Assembly: GCA_028015205.1 (NCBI GenBank)
Contig: CM051518.1
Span: 33,446,001-33,510,000, forward strand
DNA length: 64,000 nt
Origin: Mytilisepta virgata
Taxonomy: Eukaryota > Mollusca > Bivalvia > Mytilida > Mytilidae
Reading direction: 5' to 3'
The position numbers and the translations under genes are program-made. Each line of letters opens with the position of its first letter. Within the stretch, counting starts at the first letter, position 1. A model generated the notes under the pieces. That model did not search any database. It was not told where the DNA came from and saw only the letters and a list, made by a program, of their open reading frames with translations. This document shows positions 57,111-64,000 of the stretch, piece by piece.

Positions 57111-58476
57111 ATATATAGCAGTTTGACAAACACTGATTTTGATCATTGAGAAGCTTGACTTCTCTTTACTAATAGTTTGTGATTAAAACATTCGGCTGAT
57201 TTTTAAGGAGTTAACGCCCTTAGGTCTTCTGTACCCTTTAAGTTCATATTTTTTGTCTGTTTTTAGATGTAACTACACATGATCTACTATTTCATTGGTA
57301 TGTGAGCTTTCATGTCTTTCTGTCCGTTACTGCCTCAACTCATATTTATTTTAATATAAAATAGTAATGATTCAAAATTTCTTTTAGAGATAATACAATC
57401 TAGTTCAAACACATTTGGATGTTTTAGCTTTGTGAAAATAACTAAATATATGAAAACTAAATTTAAAGCAGACAACCCTTTGCATGTGAGCATGTAAAGA
57501 ATCACATAGAATTATTTGGTAAACAGGTTGTAATCAGATAATTGTACTTAGTTGTAAAAAAGTTACTGTCATACTTGTATTCTGACTTCATGTTAAGCTC
57601 TCAGTTATTTGCATGGCATGTTTTTGTGATGTTTAATTATTAATACAATCTTTTTTGAAGATTTATTTATTTAATTGTTGGTTATTCGATCTCTTTGGAG
57701 GTTTTTTCAACTTCTGATTAGGCCATATGAATATATATATATTATTATATTGTTTGTCATTTAGTTTATTCAAATGCTTAGCTTATGGGGTCATTTTTCA
57801 AAATTTTTGATAAGGCAGATATTTACTATTTTATATTCTTTGCCAAAATCATTAGAAGTTTAATATAAAATAAAAAAATTATTATTGGATTTTCCTCATA
57901 TTTTGTAAATGAAAAATACTTTTTAATGCAGATTTTCTAGTAGAAAAGGGAGGTGTAAGACGTTTAATATTAATTTCAGTTGTTTTAGAACCAGAGTGGT
58001 GCATCAGTAGTAAATTTTCCTGAAATAGCAAATATGTTTTAGTGGGATCATCTCTCAGTACCAAGTTAATATATATGGCCGAAGTATGTGTCTCATTGAG
58101 ATTGATCATATTATATGTATTTCCTTGAAACAGCAAATTGTTTCTCCAATCTTATAACAGTATATACGTGTGTAGACTGATTGGAAAAATTTATTTCATG
58201 TGCTATACTTATAAGTAAATACATCTTGCGTGCTGCAGTAAAGCAATAGAAAGGCTATATTATGTTATGTTCTAGTAAGGGCCTTCATCACAATATTTTG
58301 TTATTAGGGTATAGGTATCCCTGTTTCCCTTTGTACCGTAATAATAGAATTCTTACCTTACTCTGATATTTTTTGTGCATTAATATTTTATGTTAATTTA
58401 TAAAATAAAAGTATGCATATTAACGTGTTTGTGTTTTATTACTGATAATTCAGTATTTAATTTTTGATTTGATCAG
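57111..58476. other. Region upstream of the long exon
   Basis: AT-rich, no convincing exon or promoter motif. Ends in an acceptor (GATCAG) at 58476. Confidence 0.4.
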
Positions 58477-60199
58477 GAAAAACAACATTTGGACATCGCC
58501 ACAAGAGTTTTACAGAAATACTCAAAACAATATCACACAACAAGAAAGAAATCAAAGAAACAAAAAAGAAAATATATTGGTATTATGGTAAGACATACTG
58601 TAAAAGAAAAAGAAAAATTAGCTTTAAAATTTGATGATGAGGAAAATGTTACAGTAAAAAGTACTTCTCCATTAGAAAGAGAGACACAAACGACTGCTAA
58701 CACCATTGTAAAAGATATACCTACTTCTCCGTTATATATCGCCGAGAAACTCAAATCTCCACACGGAACTAATTTTGAAAAAGAAGATTCTTTAGATTTA
58801 CCAAATTTAGGTTCATTTCTTCCTCCTATAGAAAATATACCGAGTGTAGATATGGAAGAAATTAAATGTGTACAATCTCTTTATTGTGAAGGAATCCATA
58901 AACATATGGGACATCCAGACCTAAATGTAGATACTGAAGATTTGATGAATAACAGTTTTGGAAGTAATGATCTCCAGATGTTTGATCACATCACAAATGA
59001 CACAGGGGCAGATAATCAAAGAAAAAGTAATAGTCATACTTCAGATCAGGTCATAATTAATGATCCAGCAATTCAGAAAAATGGTGACAATCAATTCATG
59101 ATAGACAATATGATTGTTCATGGAAATAGAAGTGATGACAATCAGCTTCAACATCAGTTCGCATTAAATAATGACAATCAAATAGTACTTGATGCATATA
59201 ATTTTGGCAATGAGAATAATGCATCCGATCAAAATCATTCACAAGGTGATCTCATAATAAATGATGGTCATAGTACAAGAAATAATAAAAAGCAGTCAGC
59301 GAATCAGTACTTAGATAATCAGGTTGGAAGTAATGGAACAATAAATAATAAACTAAGATCACCTGATCACCTAATGATATATATAAATAATCAGGACGGT
59401 CAATTTCAGAATGGTAATGTTAGTATAAATGGTACCGAAAACATTTTATTTGTTGATGAAATGTCAAATGAATATGGTGCAAAGAATGGAGTAAAACAAA
59501 ATATAAGTATTGACAACAATGTAGGAAGACAAGAATCAGTTGGCTGTCAAGCTGATTTGTCTAGCAGCAACAGTGTAGTTGATTATATTGAATCTGATGA
59601 TGAAAATCCTGTTAAAAGAGATATTAGTATATATGATATTGACTCTGACATGAGCTCAGATCGAATCATTTTGCCTAGTTCCTACAGAAAAATGAATTCG
59701 CTGAAGTTGAATGCTGTTTCTGCAAGACCATTTAGATCATTCAGTACAAAAAATGAATATGGTTTATTTAAAAAAACTTCAAATAAAAATGATCAAGATC
59801 TATTTAAAAAACCCTCTTGTACTAAAGTGGCAAAAAATAAAAGATTGATAGAAACACAGAGGGTAGAAGTAGGCAAGGGAATTTACAAGTTCTTTACCAA
59901 TCATCCAAAAATCAGAGGCATTTACTTAAATAAAGGGAAGCGATCTATAAAGAAAGATCTTGTTGCTTTGAAGCGACATGAATCAGCCATAGACCAAGGA
60001 AGCTGGAGGAGAGGAAAGTTTATTCATGACAGAAATAGGTTGGACGATTACTTTATATTCACAAATGAAGGACAAAGAAAGAAGAAAATGTTAGATAAAA
60101 AGATGATACGAGATGAGTATGTAGTTAACTGGTATTTGTTCTGTCCAGGGAAAGGCAACTGTAAAAGAAAATGTGGTGGATATGGGAAATGTATAAATG
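58477..60199 (+). CDS. Long unidentified exon: Asn/Asp-rich region plus EGF-like half-module
   Basis: The frame is open for 1723 nt between a CAG acceptor (58475-58476 AG) and a strong donor ATG|GTGAGT; an in-frame TGA lies just upstream at 58465. Content in order: basic start (RKKSKKQKRKY); acidic and Ser/Thr segment; about 250 residues of Asn/Asp/Gln-rich, probably disordered sequence; a basic, folded-looking segment (GIYKFFTNHPKIRGIYLNKG, later IHDRNRLDDYFIFTNEGQRK); and a Cys cluster FCPGKGNCKRKCGGYGKC cut by a phase-1 donor, the phase usual for EGF modules. The first in-frame ATG is near 58585. It joins GPHN exon 7 in phase 0, but nothing resembles the known gephyrin linker or E domain. 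I do not recognise the protein. Confidence 0.65.
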
Positions 60200-61551
60200 G
60201 TGAGTATATGTATTACATATTTATAATAAGGTCAAAATGGATATCAAAGAGACTAACCTGCTCATGCAATACTGGAAAATAATACAAAAAAATGAACTGC
60301 AATCTTAATCATGGTATCTATCCGTATCAGATCCTTTATACGCTTTTTGACGTTACGAAGATCATTCCTAAAATGTCCTAGAAACAACGTATTTTGACCG
60401 CAATATCCAATGTAATCATATTTTATATCTGTTCTGTTGGATTATAAATAAATGTAAATAGTTCGCGGTGACTACTTCTATTTTTCTCTTTATCTGTTGA
60501 GGATAAGGGAAAATCTTGACAGAAGATGAGAATCTGTTTTGCAAATTTTTTTTCAAATAAAGTGAAATTTTTTTTATTTTTACAGCTTTTTTTCCAGATT
60601 TTAGTTCGTGCAAGTACAGAATTTGTTAGCATATTTCGATGTTTATCAACAAAAAGTACTATCGAAATCTGAGTGGTTATTCTTTTGAAAACAGTCAAAA
60701 ACTTACATAACCAGTGGTAACGGATATTTAAGAGTGATGGCACTCCATCCTTTACGATTCTTGACAACATATCTTACTGCAGTCGGACATTTATCTTATA
60801 AGAAGGACGGTTTATATGTACATGATCAGAGTGACTTTCAGCTATTCTTGCAAAAATCTTTTGTACAAAATTGGACAATAGAATGTCTCTGACTGATAAG
60901 TTGTTCATTGGTCAAGAATTGCAAAGTATGTGATGCCATCAGTCGTAAAGGTCTGTTACCACAGGTAATTATGTTTTGCCTGTTTTCAAAAGAATTGACA
61001 TTAAAATTTATAAAAATACTTTTTAACTGATTAAACAATGGAAAATTCTAACAAGATTCACAACTTTTATGAGCTCAAACATGGTACAAATATGTAAAAA
61101 TCAACAGGGTTTGACGTTGTTTTACAATTTGCAAATAGTTTCTATTCTTTTATCAAGAATTACTCCTTTATCAAAAAGAAGTCGTAGTCACTAACCTCGA
61201 TTATTTACTTGTTCCCTCCAGCTATTTACATTTATTTATAATCCAATTAAACAGACATAAAATACAGTTAACATTGTATTTTCTGGTCAAAGTACCTTGT
61301 TTTTACTGTAAGGATCTGTTACTTGATCACGAAAGATTTGGATTTTGTGTAGCCTGCAAACAGTGTCAAGACACATCACTATCTATCATCTTGCATTGTC
61401 ATCGTTATCCATGTCCATTTGGCATCATCAGTGTCACACTCTCTTTATACATGAATCCTATAGACCTAAATCTTTTGAGTAAATTTCCATGAATCCTTCA
61501 GGGAATCTTCAGTAACTTATGGAATTTGCATCTCCTATTTAACAGTTTATT
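60200..61551. other. Downstream of the long exon, nothing firm
   Basis: Short ORFs on both strands (60423-60770 minus, 61274-61492 plus) have no splice support or recognisable motif. No repeat boundary was identified. Confidence 0.4.
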
Positions 61552-62390
61552 ACTACCAATGGGTCTATGTCACTCCTGGTGGACTGTAAGTCCCTGAGGG
61601 CATTATCAGCCAACTAGCCAGAATTTTTGTTTTGGCATGATTCATTACTTAAATGCCTTTAAATTTTTCTGTTCAAAATTTGACAAAAAATTCTAGAAAT
61701 TTCTAAGGCTCTTCCTTTTGATGCAGAGGTTAACCTTAGCTGAGTTTGGATTCCTTTGTCTTAATTTTTTTGGTTTTTGGTGGTTGTGCTTATTAATTCA
61801 TCATTATATCTTTAACTGGTTTTCCAACATTTTGATCTCGAGCACTGCTGATGAGTTGTCAGTCAACAAAATGGCCATACAGTGCATCAATTTATTTTCG
61901 GTATTTTGTGATAAGTTTATTACTACATGTACCAATGGGTCTATGTCACTGCTGGTGAACTGCAAGTCCTTGAGGGCATTATCAGCCCAATAGCCAGAAT
62001 TTTTGTTCTGGCCTGATTCATTATTTAAATGCCTTTAAGTTTTTCCGTTAAAAATTTGACAAAAAATTCTAGTAATTTCTAAGACTCTTCCTTTTGATGC
62101 AGAGGTAACCAGTAGCCAAGTTTGGATTCCTTTGTTTTTATTGTTTTGGTTTTTGATGATTGTGCTTATTAATTTATCATTATATCTTTAACTGGTTTTC
62201 CAACATTTTGATCTCGAGCACTGCTGATAAGTTGTCAGTCAATGAAATGGCCATACAGTGCATCAATTTATTTTTGTATTTTGTGATAGTTTTCCAACAT
62301 TTTGATCTTGAGCACTGCTGATGAGTTTCCAGTCAATGAAATGGCCATACAGTGCATCAATCTATTTCGGTATTTTGTGATACAGTTTAT
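61552..62390 (+). repeat. Tandem repeat, unit about 370 bp, 2.3 copies
   Basis: 'accaatgggtctatgtcact' starts units near 61556 and 61931. Each unit also has 'gccagaatttttgtt', 'gacaaaaaattctag' and 'ggccatacagtgcatcaat'. The third unit is only its last ~100 bp. Confidence 0.7.
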
Positions 62391-63479
62391 TTCATCAGAA
62401 TGATTTCTGGGTTTTCCATTTCAAAATATGGACTTTTTCATTTTGTGTGTGACAGCATTCATTGAGCAAACATCATTAAGTTTAACCCCATCAGTCCTTA
62501 GTTAACATTTCTATCTGATCAGCTGTATTAACACCTTATAATGTAAGATACTGTTCATCTGTTTCATTTTGGTTTTCAGCCTGTTTTGTTATGCCATTGT
62601 AAGGACTAAACAGTAAAATATACTAGCTTACTTTCTATGGGGTGGACAATTGCAACTCATTCTGATTGATTTAAAAAAAAACTAAACCATGGAACACTCA
62701 AACTGACATGTATTATTCTATGAAAATTACATCAATCATATTAATAAGTCTTGCTGTGTCATCTGTTAACAAAGGTTCACAATAATAAATGGACACAGAA
62801 GATCTGTGATCTAAGTCAAAAGTTCATGGATGATGTCTCTCTGAAATCTTGGGTTCTCTCTGAATGCATACAGTTGTTTTATGGGTATCAGGGCAACAGA
62901 CAAGAATATTTTGCCTAACATTATCGGAGCCATCCATGTGTTCTATTGCCCTCGGCCATCAGCCAAAGTCAGTAGGACACTTGGATGGTTGCTGGTAGCA
63001 AGGGACAAATGTTCTAGTCTATTTCCCTGAAATAATTGTTTTATTTCCTTATAAAATTATTTTATGAAACCAACATTGGATCAAGAAAGAGTTATTTCTA
63101 CATCCATCAATAAAAAAATTGGAATAGTACAAATAATCACTATAAACAATAGTGATTAATTTGTGAAAACAGAATCATGCAGTTATTTTGTCAAAGAGTC
63201 TTAATGCCTTTTGATAAATTATTGAAATAAAAGAACATATTCAACATGTAGTGATCAGCTCATATATGTTTCAGCGAACATTTTATGTTGAACTACTTCA
63301 GGAATAATTTTGTTTTAGAATACAATTCCTATTTTATATTGAAAGAAATGTATCATGAATGATACATTTTAGAGTTATCTCCATTTTATCACATCTTCTA
63401 TTTTATGAAATACAATGTATAGTTCACTGAATAGACTGAAAATTTGTATTTTTTTCCTTCAAATAATAACAATTTTATT
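62391..63479. other. No gene recognised
   Basis: AT-rich, with no ORF or repeat that I can define. Confidence 0.4.
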
Positions 63480-64000
63480 ATACCCCTGCGAACGAAGTTT
63501 GAGGGAGTATATAGGTTTCAGTCTATCTGTCTGTCCGTTCGTCTGAAATAATGTTGTCCGCAACTCCTACATTACTTGCATGATTCTCATGAAACTTAAT
63601 GGAGTGTTAGGTCACTATATGGAGATGTGCATATTGTCAGGAATTTCTATTTGGACAAGACATGTGAAAGATATGGCTGTTTGGACTAAAGCAGTTTTTA
63701 ACAAAACTTCGTTCCATGTGTTGTCCGCAACTCCTCCTACATTACTTGCATGATTCTCATGAAACTTTATGGAGCGTTAGATCACTATATGGAGATGTGC
63801 ATATTATCAGGAATTTCTGTGTGGACATGAAATGTAAAAGATATGGCTGTTTGAACTTAGGCATTTTTGAACAAAACTTCTTTCCATATGTTGTCTGCAA
63901 CTCCTCCTACATTACTTGCATGATTCTCATAAAACTTTATGGAGTGTTAGATCACATTATGGAGATGTGCATATTGTCAGGATTTTCTGTTTGGGCGAGT
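63480..64000 (+). repeat. Palindrome-started repeat with ~170-bp tandem units, cut by window end
   Basis: Begins with the imperfect hairpin TATACCCCTGCG...TGAGGGAGTATA. It then has three units starting 'gttgtccgcaactcc' near 63552, 63721 and 63891. The element continues beyond the window. Confidence 0.65.

Noticed and set aside
60423..60770. 115-aa minus-strand ORF
   Set aside because: No motif, no splice context and low-complexity Lys/Phe-rich sequence; consistent with chance in AT-rich DNA.
61274..61492. Small Cys-rich ORF (C-x-x-C pattern)
   Set aside because: No splice sites, promoter or family match. The Cys pairs are few and could occur by chance in AT-rich sequence.

Overview
The window looks like nuclear genomic DNA of a bivalve mollusc, most likely a mytilid mussel. 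The evidence is AT-rich sequence, intron-rich metazoan genes, and dense dispersed repeats: palindrome-ended elements with tandem cores, tRNA-derived SINEs, a Tc1-type transposon, MITEs and LINE remnants. The species call is inference from the style of the repeats, not from a search.

Two conserved genes dominate, arranged head to head. On the minus strand, 40533 to 4896, is a complete two-pore channel gene of the TPC3 type. I assembled 19 coding exons by hand; their splice phases agree at every junction and give an open frame of 829 residues. One of its introns (10293-13312) is a minor-spliceosome (U12) AT-AC intron, recognised by its donor, branch site and the reading frame across the join. 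On the plus strand, starting about 520 bp away at 41053, are seven exons of gephyrin (41053-54627) that encode the whole MogA-like G domain and the start of the linker. The MoeA-like E domain is not in the window. Further right, 58477-60199 is a long open exon of unknown identity: Asn/Asp-rich, then basic, ending in a Cys-rich EGF-like half-module. Its acceptor is phase-compatible with gephyrin exon 7, so it is either part of an unusual gephyrin transcript or belongs to another gene.

Layout: 1-1000, last exon(s) of an unidentified membrane protein (+). 2163-3410, a repeat with a nested pogo-like MITE. 3415-3900, a FLYWCH zinc-finger ORF (-). 4896-40533, the TPC gene, with introns full of repeats: two direct copies of a 2.2 kb element, a 146-bp tandem array, LINE pieces, a foldback element, a Tc1/mariner copy with an intact transposase, and a 1.6 kb palindrome-ended repeat. 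40534-41052, divergent promoter region. 41053-58476, gephyrin with two SINEs and a cluster of inverted repeats in its introns. 58477-60199, the unidentified exon. 60200-64000, mostly tandem repeats.

The two conserved genes have no obvious shared pathway: one is an endolysosomal or plasma-membrane cation channel, the other a receptor scaffold and molybdenum-cofactor enzyme. Their proximity suggests a shared promoter region rather than shared function.
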